Source of the DNA: Stictocephala bisonia
Lineage: Eukaryota > Arthropoda > Insecta > Hemiptera > Membracidae
Reading direction: 5' to 3'
NCBI GenBank assembly: GCA_035578905.1
Contig: JAQJVL010000002.1
Span: 10,230,717 to 10,294,716 of the forward strand
Length of the DNA stretch: 64,000 bases
Shown here: one piece after another, positions 1-11,856 of the stretch
Layout of the letters: each line of letters starts with the position of its first letter
Numbering within the stretch: position 1 is the first letter of the stretch
The notes under the pieces: generated by a model
The model's database searches: none
Told to the model about the DNA's origin: nothing
The model's input: only the letters and a program-made list of their open reading frames with translations
Program-made: the position numbers and the translations under genes

Positions 1-232
1 GGTGGAAGTTCTCACACCTAACCTAACAACTCATGGTGGAAGTGCTCATACCTAACCTAACAACTCATGGTGGAAGTGCTCATACCTAACCTAACAACTC
101 ATGGTGGAAGTTCTCACTCCTAACCTAACAACTCATGGTGGAAGTTCTCACTCCTAACCTAACAACTCATGGTGGAAGTTCTCACACCTAACCTAACAAC
201 TCATGGTGGAAGTGATCATACCTAACGTAAAT
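1..232. repeat. 34-bp minisatellite with CCTAACCTAA core
   Basis: Almost seven head-to-tail copies of a 34-bp unit begin at 1, 35, 69, 103, 137, 171 and 205; the array runs off the left edge of the window. Each unit starts GGTGGAAGT and carries CCTAACCTAA, two copies of the insect telomere unit. Copies differ at only a few sites (GTT/GTG, CACA/CATA/CACT), so the array is young. The last copy decays after about 28 bases. Confidence 0.95.
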
Positions 233-1797
233 ACCAGAAGGCGACGATTGAAAATTAAAGCGACATTCGGGAAAATACCCGATCTACTGGATACATGTGC
301 ATTATCTTGAAAGCCTTTCACCATTCTCTCTGTTAGATTAATCTACTAAAATGCATGTCTGTAAATTATTTTGATTTCATTCAGTTCGTAACTTGATTGT
401 ATTCAAGTGTATTACGTATTTCACATCTATTTATGTATTTCTTTTTAAATAAATTTAACTTTTCATTCTTTTACTATACAATTTTATTAGCTACATATGC
501 ACTGATACGTTCATCGTATGCAAGTGATGATGGATCTCCCATTCATCCATATATGAATGTTCGTGATCACGTTACCACCAACTCTTACGTGGTGATGATG
601 ACCATTCCACCTACCCATACATTTAAACGGTGATGACCCTCCCACCTACCCATACACGAACGGAAATGGAGACGACTCTTTTTTGTGCTATCAATTTATG
701 GCAATATTGTTTGTATGAATCATAACTATTGTGCGTGTATAAATGTAAATATGTTACATACATTATATATTGAATTTTACTCGACCCAATTCTATGATGG
801 GTTTAAAATCAATGTGATGGAATATATTCACAGCATAGACAAACACACTAGTAAAAGAACAAAAAGATAAGAGCAATAAATTAATTTCAACATTGAATTA
901 AAAACACATTAGAGTTGGACGTGGCATAGATAATAAATATGCATAATATCCCTTTTCCATAGAAACGCGAAATAAATCTTTTTTATATAGCCTTTTTTCT
1001 CTCTCTCCGTGTGTCATAAATTCAGCCATAAAAGATGAAGCACACAGGTTCGCTTGGTGATTCACGAGCGCATTTAATTAGATTTGCGAAATGGAATGCA
1101 CATACCTCCCTCCCTCCCACCCCCTCAGCTTATATTTCCTCCCGTAATTGGAAACCTGCCGTATTCCTCTTTGTATTTTTATTTATCGACAATTACAATG
1201 TACTCCGGTCCTTCCAATGGAGATTTAACAGATTCTGTATTGATTAAATCTGTCTACTTTTCGGCCAGTAGATTTTATATTCCTCGAAGTTTCGACTGAT
1301 GTTTAGGGGATTTTGATTTGTACAAATAGTCGATTGTAAAGTTCGATTTGATCTCAAATCAAAACTATATTCAATTCAAGCTATACAATTCACTTTTATG
1401 TTTGTTTATTACTATGCAGTATATTTACATGGAACTTTACCAAAATATTAAAGATATATTTTTCAGCATCTACATACGATTTCATATCGGCTCAATATCT
1501 CTCACCCAGACATGCAGTCAAACTAGCAGGCCCTTTGAGCGGGGGCAGCACATTCGATTCTCGGTCTGAATGTTTATGGTATTTGTCAACGCCAGCTATA
1601 GACGTGCACATATACTGCTATCTAACGGTGATATTTTCAACTAAGTGCTCCGACGACTTACTATTAGCTCAGCTGTTAGTTACTTCAGCGTGTGTTGAAT
1701 AGAGACAGAGAGACGAATGAAGATAGACAGACGGTGACTTTTGAAACACCTAACAGAATCCCCGGCTTCTCCGGACCGATAAGAGTGGGCGTAAGAG
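233..1797. other. No gene recognised
   Basis: AT-rich sequence with scattered short ORFs under 80 codons and no recognisable domain. The only local structure is a roughly 34-38-bp imperfect duplication at about 591-665 (GGTGATGA ... CCCACCTACCCATACA). Confidence 0.6.
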
Positions 1798-1831
1798 CAA
1801 TGAATACAAACTCTAGAGTTTGTATTCATTG
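1798..1831. repeat. Perfect 34-bp palindrome
   Basis: Two 17-base arms meet with no spacer around CTCTAGAG: CAATGAATACAAACTCT is followed directly by its reverse complement. The 7-base direct repeat GTAAGAG flanks it (1791-1797 and 1832-1838), as a target-site duplication might. A spacerless perfect palindrome of this length is not expected by chance in a 64-kb window. Confidence 0.95.
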
Positions 1832-1874
1832 GTAAGAGTGTACATGTATGGATAGGTGAGTCAATACACAGTAC

Positions 1875-2074
1875 GTGTATGTGTGGGTCAATATCACAGT
1901 GTGGATCAAGACCTATATGAAGTCGGTGGGTAGATCAGTACCATTCTTAGTGTATGGGTCTGCGGGTGGATCAATATCACTGGAGGTGTATGGGTGGGTG
2001 GGTGGTTCAATACCAGTGTACTTGTATGGGTGGGTGGGTCAATATCACTGGAGGTATATGGGTGGGTGGGTGGC
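1875..2074. repeat. G-rich GGGTGGGTGG minisatellite
   Basis: Four to five imperfect units, each containing TCAATATCAC or TCAATACCA followed by GTATGGGTGGGTGG-type G-runs. An ORF of about 100 codons runs through it but is low-complexity and repeat-derived. The runs of three or more Gs on the plus strand could form quadruplex structure. Confidence 0.8.
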
Positions 2075-2589
2075 ATCGTTTTGCGATCCTTCTCATCCTA
2101 AGCTGTTAGCTGGCTCATACAAATCTTTATGTGTAATACGTGAAGCCGTTTGTTGTCAACACTACATCTCCTTTATTTCTTGACCAATTTAAACGGTTGA
2201 GGTGTCACAAAATTTGCCTCTCTATGTATTTATGCAATAAGATTCAATATTTATACCCTGAAGGGTATGAGGAGTACTCAAAATACGTTTTCCGACCATA
2301 AGAATAACATGGAAGGAGATTTAAATGAATCGAAAAGTAACAGCTGTTCAAATCTAAATAATGATTTCAACAAGTTTTAACAGCTAGCTGTTGGATTTGT
2401 GGATGGATGGTGTTTTTAGTATTGAGGAGGTTAGGCTTTCATAGTGTTCAAGTGAGGTTAGGCTTTCATAATGTTAAAACATGGAAGGTTAAGCATGGTT
2501 TTATTCACATCCGATTGTAGGGCTCCGCTCTACTGGACTTGAAGGTTTGAACTGTAATATAATACAATTATTTTATTTATTTAATTACT
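2075..2589. other. No gene recognised; short duplication
   Basis: No coding signal. A 2-copy duplication of GAGGTTAGGCTTTCATA lies at about 2427-2470, each copy containing a TTAGG-like core. Confidence 0.6.
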
Positions 2590-2795
2590 CTTCAGCTTTT
2601 AAACAAAAGCAAATGAAATGAACTAAGTGATATGATAGGTTGTTTATACTAAACAATATGTAGTTCTACAACGAAACAACTGATGTGAGTGGGTTACTGT
2701 AAATAAATGTAATATTGTGATTTTACGTTATACACTATTATTTGTAGTGAAAAGTCACTATTATTGGCACGCGAGTACAGGGGTGTCCCCTAGTA
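2590..2795 (+). repeat. Diverged dispersed repeat, copy 1 of 2
   Basis: This stretch aligns by eye with 7560-7780. Shared landmarks in order are GTGAGT..TACTGTAA, a TGATTTTAC block, AAAAGTCAC, TTGGCACGC and finally TACAG(G/T)G(G/A)..TCCCCT. No coding capacity is visible and the family is unknown to me. A weaker third match may exist around 36960-37025. Confidence 0.55.
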
Positions 2796-4244
2796 TTAGG
2801 TAACGTTTAAACTGTTACCAATGTTAATCTTATGGAATAATAGGTTCCTTTTAGGGCTGTTTGTATCTTCAGGGATGGATTTTAGGAAATATTTTCTAAT
2901 TGAGCCTCTATGAAACATAATCTGTAGTTTGTCGAAATTTTCAGGTCAATCTTGTTATATTTTTCCGGAATTTATTTTGAGTCAGTCAGCGAGAGGTATT
3001 TCAAGTACACATGTTCATTTTTTTCTAACAAAATGTAACATGCTAGTTAATAACTTATAGTTTTAAACATTCTACAATGGAATGAAATGAAATAAAACAT
3101 TTATAAAAAAATTATAACAATTAATGTAACTATTAAAAGTATTATATATTTTGAAAACATTCCATAATATTTACAATCATTCTTCTATTACGTAAAACAA
3201 TTATGCAGTATAACATTCAAATTATCATTTTATAAATTGTATTACATGAATACTAAATGTTTGTTGACAATAGAGAGGCCAAAATAACGCCGAGAGACTA
3301 TTGAAAGCAATTACTACTACCGTTTGTGTAATACTGAATATACACGTTGCGTGTTCATTGTTAAAATAGGCCCGCGGTGATCACAGAGGTACAACAAATT
3401 GGCATCCTCACAAAGTGGTCAGTTAGAAAAACAATAACTCTATGTCGGTACAAATTTATGTCGATCACATGATAATTGACGTGGACGTAGTCGGTTTGTC
3501 GGCCATCTGTATGTTGAGTACAGCAGTCCTACACGTGAAATGAATATTGCCAACATAAAACCACGATTAAATATCCTCCTCAATTCCTTGTTGATCGAAT
3601 TATAGAATTCACTTCTTGGATTTTAGAACAGTTGGGAATCTCTGCATTCTCACTTTTCCCAGTTACGAGTTACCAGGTATACACAAATCTTAAATCAGTC
3701 TCGGACGTGAAAATAACCGTAAATTAGCTTTATCAGTTTACATTAACGTGTAATTACTTGTAAGATACTAACGAGTTAAAATATAAAAGCAAAAGGATCT
3801 TTTCCGTTAATGCACTATCACTTGATAAATGATATTCTATCGCTCTAAAATCTGTTCCTCAATAATTTTTGCATCCACTGTGTTATGTCTTATCCGCTAG
3901 GAATCCGATTTCGCTGGCCATATCTTATCACTTTCCAAGAACTTACACACGGAAAGCGCATTCGGCGGTAAGTCAATAATTGCATTTACCAGTTTGTGAT
4001 CAACTTTAGTAGCCACCTAACCTAACCTGACCTAACCGTAATAGTGATAAAAAAAGTAGTGATAGTGAGGTAATGGAAAAGGTCCAAACAAAATAATAAT
4101 AACATTTCAAAACAAACGGAAAATGTAATATCTTAGACAAAAACACTAAATGTTAAAAAAATACAAGCAAGACTATAATAATATATAACAAGTGGTATTT
4201 TAACTACAAAAAAACAGCATATTAAAAGTTTAAGGAGGAAGAAT
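2796..4244. other. No gene recognised; small CCTAA cluster
   Basis: AT-rich sequence without recognisable genes. A short telomere-like cluster, CCTAACCTAACC, lies at 4016-4037. Confidence 0.6.
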
Positions 4245-4668
4245 TTGAACTTGCGTAAACTAAAACGACATACAGAAGATTGGAGATTGATAACTGATGA
4301 TGAAGTAAACAAGGAAATAAAACCGTTCATAGATTATAGAAGAATATCATTCTTGGGGCATATAATGAGTATGACTAAAAATGATACTAACTAAACAAAT
4401 CATAACAAAAGCAAATTTGCAAAATCAAATTTGCTAAAAGAAGTAAATGAATACAAAAAAGGATTTAAACTTAATTTAACTAATCAAGAAGTATTTAATT
4501 AAATAATGCACAAATTTAAAGTATTAAAAGAGAACCAAATTATATTCACACTTAAGATAAAAAGAGGAATCCTATTGTTAGAAGGTGAGCTACAACCAGA
4601 GACTAAAAGAATACTGGGAAGGAATGAAGTCAAATAACACCAAAAAGCAATCTAAAAGACAAAAGTGA
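4245..4668 (+). pseudogene. Decayed LINE reverse-transcriptase ORF, C-terminal end
   Basis: One frame from 4245 stays readable to about 4587 with only two TAA stops (4392 and about 4500). It then shifts frame and continues to a stop near 4668. Features typical of the C-terminus of non-LTR retrotransposon polyproteins are visible in order: an EDWRLITDDEV stretch, then RRISFLGHIMSM (the common RRLxFxGHxxRM block), a KEVNEYKKG block, and after the shift RLKEYWEGMKSN. The lesions mean it is inactive. It is unlike the LINEs at 50.9-53.7 kb and 39.4-40.6 kb, so it probably belongs to another clade. No 5' part or poly(A) tail is obvious. Confidence 0.6.
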
Positions 4669-4849
4669 TCCTATAATGATCTTAAAATATATATTGTTGT
4701 ATATATTTTGTTGCGTACTTCTTATTAAATTATTTATATTAAGCTTAGTTTTAGAAAATAAGATGTTTCATGGCACCTTATCAATTAATATGATAATACT
4801 ACAGAGTACTGTAATACGCTAAAAAAAATACTATAAATACCTGACCTAA

Positions 4850-5330
4850 AACCTGGACACATTTCACATTTCAGACACTTGCCCACGCCCATAATTACAC
4901 AATATTGATACACAAAGCATTACACATTCATACACTACAGCATAAACACCTACATGAAAGATCACACATACCTAAGAGAGACGCACCCGACTCCTCCTCA
5001 CACACATGCACGTTTAGAATACACAAATTAAATACACTATCTGACATAACCTTCATATACGCACACACCTAGCATAAATAATGGGCGCAAGCACAGTGAC
5101 TGTATATCACACATACCAACCAAAACACACAGCACATGCACACACACATACATCCTCTCACGTACAATCATACCACAAACGCACTTTAAAAACCACACAC
5201 GCAACAATCAAACCTCACATGCATACACTCACACCTCACACATACCTCACTTCATTTATTTCATTCATTTATTTCATTCATACTTCATTCATTTATAACA
5301 CCTGCAATGACAAAATATATTATAAAGTCA
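4850..5330. repeat. CA-rich low-complexity tract
   Basis: An imperfect ACACAC/CACATAC-rich tract on the plus strand, ending in a small TTTATTTCATTCA tandem at about 5250-5295. An ORF through it is compositionally biased and unlikely to be real. Confidence 0.8.
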
Positions 5331-6613
5331 CACAATGATTCAAATTCACTGGCAATAATTGCACTGCTACTCTATGGATAACTATATGGAATTACTCTAC
5401 TTTTGTAAAACCTCCGACTTCCGACTCTACACAGAATGCGCGAAAAGGAGATCAGCACTCAGCAACAACTCGCTCTGTCGCCGTGCGTGGTTCGTCTGCC
5501 CGTTCGTCATGCACCCGCCTCTCGTTATCTCTGACCATCTCGTCCTTTCCTTATCTCCTCTCCAGTGCGCGAAGTGAAGTGTCAAGTGAGAGAAGAGAAG
5601 ACCATGTGACTACTGTGAACTCGTACGAACAAGGTGATGCCTCCCTTTTAATAATCATTCTCGGTCCTCCTATCTTCAAGAAAAGTGTCCCCCTTTTACC
5701 GTACATTTTATATTTACAACAATATATGTTATTATGCACTTTACTAATAAATATATATTTTAAAAAATACATATTATTTTCTTAACTCAGCCACAGAATT
5801 ATTTCTAAAATGTTCTTTGAACATATAAACTATATCTGTAATATAAATCAATTTTGCTGACAATGCTGGTTTAAATGACTCATTCGAACACTTCCAAACC
5901 AAAATATTTATATTTACACTATATACAATATTAGACTGTTTCCAGAAAATATTATCGGGTAACGAGGAACGGTGTCTGCAGTTTTCCATAAGTAGCTGGG
6001 GCTTTGAGTTAATTAACAGCCTAAGTGGCCCTCAACTTGTCTAAGCACTCGCTGGTGCCGAGTGAACCGCTCTCCAACAAAAGTATCGTTGCAAACTTTT
6101 CTTTAAAATCTTTTTAATTAGAACCCCTCAGGAGTTGCAACAGGATTTCTATTCATTGTATCTGTTTATTCAAATCTTTTAATAACACGCAATCATTTTG
6201 CCAGATTTTTACACTGGTGATTCCTTCACGTGGCCTGTTTCACCTGACGGTTAGCCCTCGTCTTGGAGGAAGGAAAAAGAAGGGAAAACTGAACAAAGAG
6301 AATATTCAAATTAATTCATTAAAATCAACAAGCGTGATAAATAGCAGTCATTTTTACCAGGTTTATAGAAATGTTGATAGTATCCATAATCCAAAAATCT
6401 GTAAAATAATTTCTGATGCCAGAGTGTTTAAGATTCTAATTACCAAGAGGTACAGACGACACTTGACATTTTAATTTGACATTCATAAAATGAATATGCT
6501 TAAACCTGATCTTGACCAATGATATGGGAAATAAAAACCTTAATGTAATGCCTTATTACTAATGCCTCCATAAGTTTTCTCCAGAAACAGCACCTCATAG
6601 TTGACTACTTATA
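5331..6613. other. No gene recognised
   Basis: Mixed-composition sequence with several ORFs of 70-100 codons in conflicting frames and no recognisable domain. The locally higher GC content at 5440-5640 does not resolve into an exon that I can identify. Confidence 0.5.
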
Positions 6614-6615
6614 TA

Positions 6616-7458
6616 CAGGGTGCAACTAAAAAGGTGTTCCGGTTATATATTTTCAGGTTCTACACCTAATTTAGAGGATAAAATGAAAAATAAAGTTTGA
6701 TTGAATTCTGATCCGTTTAGTGTCTGAGCGTTTTTTACAAACAAATTAATAGGCCTAACTAAAGAATGATTTGACCGAATAACTTGAAAATGTGCACAGT
6801 TCTTATCATCAACACGTCTTGTAAATAGTGTAAAAATAGCCATTGAGTTATTTTTATCCATTTCAAAATGGCGGTAACTGAAACGTTTTAAACAAAAATA
6901 TCTTGTAAACTGTTAGGTTGGTCAATTTTACACAACATGATCATTTATAGTTAATAGTACTTTCATTTTTGTTGAGTCTGTCATTAGTTGAATTTTTGTA
7001 AAACATTTATTTTACCGCAAGTATTTACACCATTCAGAGAATGCAGTAAAATAGAATTTTTACGAAAACTCTACCAATGATACTTAAAAACAAAAATTAA
7101 GGTAGTAAAATATTTGAAACAAATGTAGCTAAAAAGTATTATTTCGTGCAAAATTTATGAACCTAACAGTTTACAATATATTTTGATTAAACAATTTTAA
7201 ATTACTACAATTTTAAACGGCTATATATAACTCAATGGATATTTTTATACTGTTTAAAAGTGTTAAAGAACTGTCCAAAGTTTCAAGTTAGTCGGTCAAA
7301 CCGTTATTGAGTTAGTAATTTGTTTGTACAAAATACGTACAGGCAGAGAGACACTAAACGGAGCGAAATTCAATCAAACTTAATTCTTAATTTTTTGTTC
7401 TAAATTAGGTGTAGAATCAGGAAATTTATAGCCAAAATGTCTTTTTACTTACACCCTG
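6616..7458. mobile_element. Long-inverted-repeat MITE, TA target (Tc1/mariner-type)
   Basis: An 843-bp element. It begins CAGGGTGCAACTAAAAAG and ends with the imperfect reverse complement CTTTTTACTTACACCCTG. A TA dinucleotide flanks each end (6614-6615 and 7459-7460), as expected for Tc1/mariner-type insertion. The inverted repeat is not only terminal: matching arms run inward about 300 bases, to AACTGTTAGGTT near 6910 and AACCTAACAGTTTACAA near 7160, leaving a core of roughly 250 bp. No transposase ORF is present; ORFs inside the arms are incidental. Arms differ by scattered substitutions, so it is old. Confidence 0.85.
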
Positions 7459-7559
7459 TATGATAGAAGAAGGGCTCAGAACTCCCTTAAAGTACGTTTT
7501 GTGGCATAAGAAGAACATGAAGGGATATCTAGTTAATGTGGAGGTTAATTAGCTGTTAA

Positions 7560-7780
7560 TTAAAATTAATGAAATGAAACGTTTTGAAATAGATTAAGAA
7601 ATAACATTTGCAACTAAAGTGTAGTGAGTTAGCTACTGTAATTAAATTAACATATGATTTTACTTTACACAGTTTAACCACTAAAATATTTTTAGTCAAA
7701 AGTCACATGGAAAAGTCGAGTTGTTACGAGTGCAACGAGTGACAACGTTGGCACGCAAAGCGTACAGTGGATTCCCCTGT
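7560..7780 (+). repeat. Diverged dispersed repeat, copy 2 of 2
   Basis: Same family and orientation as 2590-2795, with GTGAGTTAGCTACTGTAA, ATGATTTTACTTTACAC, CAAAAGTCAC, TTGGCACGC and GTACAGTGGATTCCCCT in the same order. It starts shortly after the 6616-7458 MITE. Non-coding. Confidence 0.55.
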
Positions 7781-7954
7781 TAACTTGTAATAAGACAGAA
7801 TTACCTTACACATAAGTAGCTTACCTCAAACAACCCTCTTGCTTGTTCCCACCCTGGGGTTATATAATGCTGATTTGCTGGTTATATGTGAAAGAATGAT
7901 TTTTTTAATTTATGTTTTAAGACCACTCGTGGGGAAGCTTCCACGGTCAATGTA

Positions 7955-8205
7955 ATCAACATAGCTATCTTGGTCTTCTGGGTCTGACCGTATCAAGCTA
8001 TTTACACTATGTACAAAATCAGGAGCCGACGTTCGGCCTCGTTATAGTTTTCCATCTTCAGGGCTACATTTATGCACTACCACACGTAGAACTGAGTAGT
8101 GCTGATAGTTCAGATCATTTATTTATTTTTATTTTAAAAATAAAAGACATAGTTTGACACGGGCAGACCAAGAAGACCACGATAGTGATATCGACCACTT
8201 AACTC
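7955..8205. mobile_element. Fold-back element with hammerhead-like motif
   Basis: Diverged inverted arms: 7960-8000 (CTATCTTGGTCTTCTGGGTC) matches the reverse complement of 8155-8190 (GGGCAGACCAAGAAGACCAC). The minus strand between them carries a hammerhead-like sequence (8024-8065, annotated separately). The layout of inverted terminal repeats around a ribozyme core resembles the Penelope-type repeats at 11.6 and 49.3 kb, although the sequence family differs. No ORF is recognised. Confidence 0.55.
8024..8065 (-). ncRNA. Degenerate hammerhead ribozyme-like motif (family 3)
   Basis: Read on the minus strand: helix I strand AGCC, core CTGAAGA, a T, a variable helix II region ending CC, then GAAC, GTC, and the other helix I strand GGCT. 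AGCC/GGCT pair perfectly, and CTGAAGA fits the CUGANGA consensus. The second core block is GAAC rather than GAAAC, so one conserved A seems lost. Helix II is only about two clear pairs. Probably an inactive descendant of an active motif. Confidence 0.4.
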
Positions 8206-8329
8206 ATTTTCTTTTTTAATGCCAAGAATATAATATTTTTGGAAAATATAAGATTCTTGTCCTGTCAAAATTATAAAAATTATGGTTAGCAATGCGTCAA
8301 ATTAAATCAATCCTACAAAACATTTAATA

Positions 8330-9013
8330 CAAGGTGTCCCTAAAGTCCCCTGGGACGCATCTTTTGAACGGAATGAAACTATTATATCCTTTGGGGGATA
8401 GTTATATAATGACTAATGATGATTTTTGTGCAGAACCAGATGAGAACTTAACTCCTGAACCTAAAATGGGGATTTGGGAGCAAGTCCAAAAGTTTAAACG
8501 CAAATTCCCACCAAGTGACACCTCATTTTAAAGGGCTTTATAAAAGAAGAACAATGCCACAAACAAGAGGTCTCTACCTCAAACCAGTACAAAACTACAG
8601 CCTGTTAAAATTTAAACTAAAAATTAGATTTAAAATCAATAAAAAAAGTTACATTTTTTTAGGTTAAGAATACGTCCGAGCAAATGAGTCAACAAAACCA
8701 TTGCTTTTTTTAACGTAACTTTTTAATAATCCTTCGACAGCCTGTAGTTTTGTACTGGATTGAGATAGAGACCTCTAATTTGTGGTATTTTTCTTCTCTT
8801 ATAAAGACCTTTAAAATGAGGTGTCACTTGGTGGGGGTTTGCATTTGAAATTTTGGATTTGCCCCCCTTAACCTTCCATTTTGGGTTGAGGAGTTAAGTT
8901 CTCATATAGCGCAAAAATTATCATTAGTCATTATATAATTATGCCCCAAAGGATATTGGTTTTTTCATTCCGTTCAAACGTTGCGTGGGGGGGGGGACTT
9001 TTGGGACACTTTG
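8330..9013. mobile_element. Palindromic MITE, TA target, CAARGTGTCCC termini
   Basis: A 684-bp element with termini CAAGGTGTCCCTAAAGTCCC and the reverse complement of CAAAGTGTCCCAAAAGTCCC, flanked by TA (8328-8329 and 9014-9015). The arms extend almost to the centre: GACACCTCATTTTAAAG at about 8518 pairs with CTTTAAAATGAGGTGTC at about 8810, and CCTGTTAAAA-type blocks lie nearer the middle (8600-8740). A 65-codon ORF in the left arm is incidental. No transposase. It is unrelated in sequence to the 6616-7458 MITE but has the same fold-back design. Confidence 0.85.
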
Positions 9014-9015
9014 TA

Positions 9016-11589
9016 TATTACAGTAGAGCTGTGTCGATTAAATCGATATCAGCTGATTGAAGTTGAGCTAACATAAACATTAAACAATACAATCATTTGA
9101 TTAAAATAATTTAATTTATATTATTTTATTTAATAAAAATAATATATGGTGATCATTTAATAAAATATACTTAGTAAAAAATATATTTGATTAAAGTTCA
9201 TTTAATAAAAAAATATATATAGCGATCCATAGTTTAAATAAATAATATCATTTTTCATTCATTGTTTAGATAAACATTATGATTCACTCAACAAAATTTT
9301 TTTTCCAGTATTATATATTTTACTCGGCGAAACCGTTTTAGTTTTGCAATAGAGTTAGTACAACTATCATGAAACAATCAAGCTCACCTGTACGCCTCCG
9401 TGTATAAGTGAAAACTAAATAGGTCTTTATTATTTTAGTTATATTATTGTACATATTTGAAACGACTTATTGTTTATAAAGGTACAACATTTACAAACTG
9501 TCTATAAACATAACATGAGCATGTGCTACGCAACTAATAATTATGTAGATTAAAAAAAAACAACAAAAATATTAAACAAGGAAAAACAAGATAACATAAT
9601 ATAAAATGCGAGTTAAATAAAAATATCTTGTGTAGGCATAAAGTTTGTTATAAAACAACGAAACATACGTATATTTATCAGAATAATGTTTCTCGTTACA
9701 CAAACAATAATAAAGTATAAAACCAATACAATCATCGAATTTAAAATAAAAATAAGAAAATGTAGAACATATTACGCAGTGAAAACAATGCCAAAGTAAA
9801 TATAGTTAGTTTGTAAGGTTGGTTAAGATAACTAAGGTTTACAAAATATTTGAACTAAAAACAATGAATAGCTATACATGGTATTTTGTTCGAATAAAAC
9901 ATAGACAACATGAAATAAACACAAATATCAAAGACAAACAATGTAATCCATTTCAGCGATGTTCACTTTCTAGACATACCAGTGATTTAGATTTCCAAAA
10001 TATATCACCTTGTTTTCGCTGGCTGTTATTCATGTTTTTGTTCCTTTATTTACTATCACTTCATTACGAGAAAATAGTTTATTTTTTGTTCTAATTAGAG
10101 TGTTTTGTTCTCGTTTCATTAGCTCTTAAAAAAAAAATAAATAAATAAAAAAAATGGGAGGAACAAATATTTTCTCTTAAGAGGTTATTGTTTCAAATTC
10201 GAAATAAGAGAATATGATCTTGGTACTAAGACCATATTTTCTTTGGAGTTATATTTATTTAATAAAATGTATATATAAATCATCTACTAAAAAAAATTCA
10301 ATACAATTTAATAACACCATAACGTAATAGTTCAATTTGACAACTATTCTCCACAACACTGGATATTAAAAAAAAATATATGTACTTACAAAATTAGCCT
10401 TTAGGTGGTATTAATTTATGCACCGATCTAATTAGCATGAATAATGTTAAAACAACATAAATAAAGAAAAATAATTTTGAAATTTTCCATTTGTTGTTTT
10501 TACTTCTTTTTTCAATGATTTGAGATTAATGGGAGGTTTTTCATCATAGTAGTTGTCTCTATTACATGATAGTATTTATTCTTTGGATATACAATGTCTA
10601 ATAGATTCAAAGGCAACTGAAAACCTTCATAACAAGATTTTGCAGATATACTTGATGTTCTTAATTAATTACAGATAATTGTTTCTAATACAAACTCTAA
10701 TATTTAATAGTCTTTCGCTTTTAAGTTCTTCGAGGCAATCATTTTTTGTATATTTTTAGTAGCCTGCTCAATTTCATTTATGATAAAAATCACACATTTA
10801 CTGAATTAGATCCTAATTGTATAGAAAAAATATTGCTATCATAAAACATAGTAATTTTCTGATTCATTTTGAGGTTATGTTTGATTTCTAAACATAACCT
10901 TATTCTAAACATAACATAATTCAGATCCAAACAATAAAAATATACGTAAATAAAATAATGTAAAAATACCAACTTATCCATGGGTCGTTTTTATACGTGT
11001 ATGCTAACCGGTAGAAAACTAGTGTAAACAGTTGTTTTGGTAAATTAAACAACACAGGGAGCTGCGTTCAAACTCTACAGCCCTCATCCCCCCTCCCCCA
11101 GTCTCTTTGATCTCTTCCCTGTAGCGAAAATCGTGTAATGAGTGCGTTAACTCCACAAGGGCCTTACGTCACGAATTTTGGATTTTACCTAGAAACTAGC
11201 TAATGTATTTATTGACTTTATAGGCGTTCTTTGAGTTTTGAAGTAGTTCAGGTAAATTTTTTACAGGGTTGTCTTTGATGAAAACATCAAAATTAATAAA
11301 AGTAATGTTTTCATAAACATATAAATAACTATTTACTTTTTTATTAAATGTATTTAAGAACACATGGGATTTATTTCAAGAGAATATTTAGGAATTGCTG
11401 TTTTTTATTTTATCTGTAGTATTTGACATTGCATAAGTATTTTTGTAATGTGGTTTTCAATTTTCCCTTAGTTTGGCTTATGTATTATATATTGCAACAA
11501 CAACAACGTATTTCATAAATGCCAAACTATGCATGGACACCAATAGTTTACCACCTTTATTATTAATATAACATGTAATACGTAAAGAT
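9016..11589. other. No gene recognised; very AT-rich
   Basis: AT-rich DNA with degenerate TTTAATAAAA-type repeats at 9100-9230. An A-rich run with AAAT units at about 10126-10155 could be the tail of an old retroposed sequence. No gene could be supported. Confidence 0.55.
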
Positions 11590-11688
11590 AATCTGTACAA
11601 TATACGTTTGTTCAATTTAAGTTTACAGTACAAGTGTATTACACAACACAAATTTATTACAATATAAGCTCAAAATGCACAAATATTA

Positions 11689-11731
11689 TGGTGATCGATT
11701 TCGGTGAACCACGCTCACCTTCTTCAGACCA
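11689..11731 (-). ncRNA. Hammerhead ribozyme-like motif, family 1, copy A
   Basis: On the minus strand: helix I TGGT; core CTGAAGA; an extra A; helix II GGTGA, 7-base loop GCGTGGT, TCACC; core GAAA; minimal helix III ATC/GAT (first A belonging to GAAA); C as nucleotide 17; helix I ACCA. All invariant hammerhead positions (CUGANGA, GAAA, A15.1-U16.1, H17) are satisfied. The single extra A before helix II departs from the textbook form. Confidence 0.7.
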
Positions 11732-11856
11732 GAGGGATTCACAACAAATGTTGTGATTCACCCCAGAAGGATTTCTATTGTGAATCCAGAATCATGATTG
11801 TGAATCGTTTCATGATTCTATTGTGAATCCAGAAGGATTTCTATTGTGAATCCTTC

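Noticed and set aside
1..232. Authentic telomere
   Set aside because: Only two CCTAA units per 34-bp repeat, and the array ends in ordinary sequence.
8334..8531. 65-codon ORF as coding
   Set aside because: It lies entirely in the inverted arm of a MITE.
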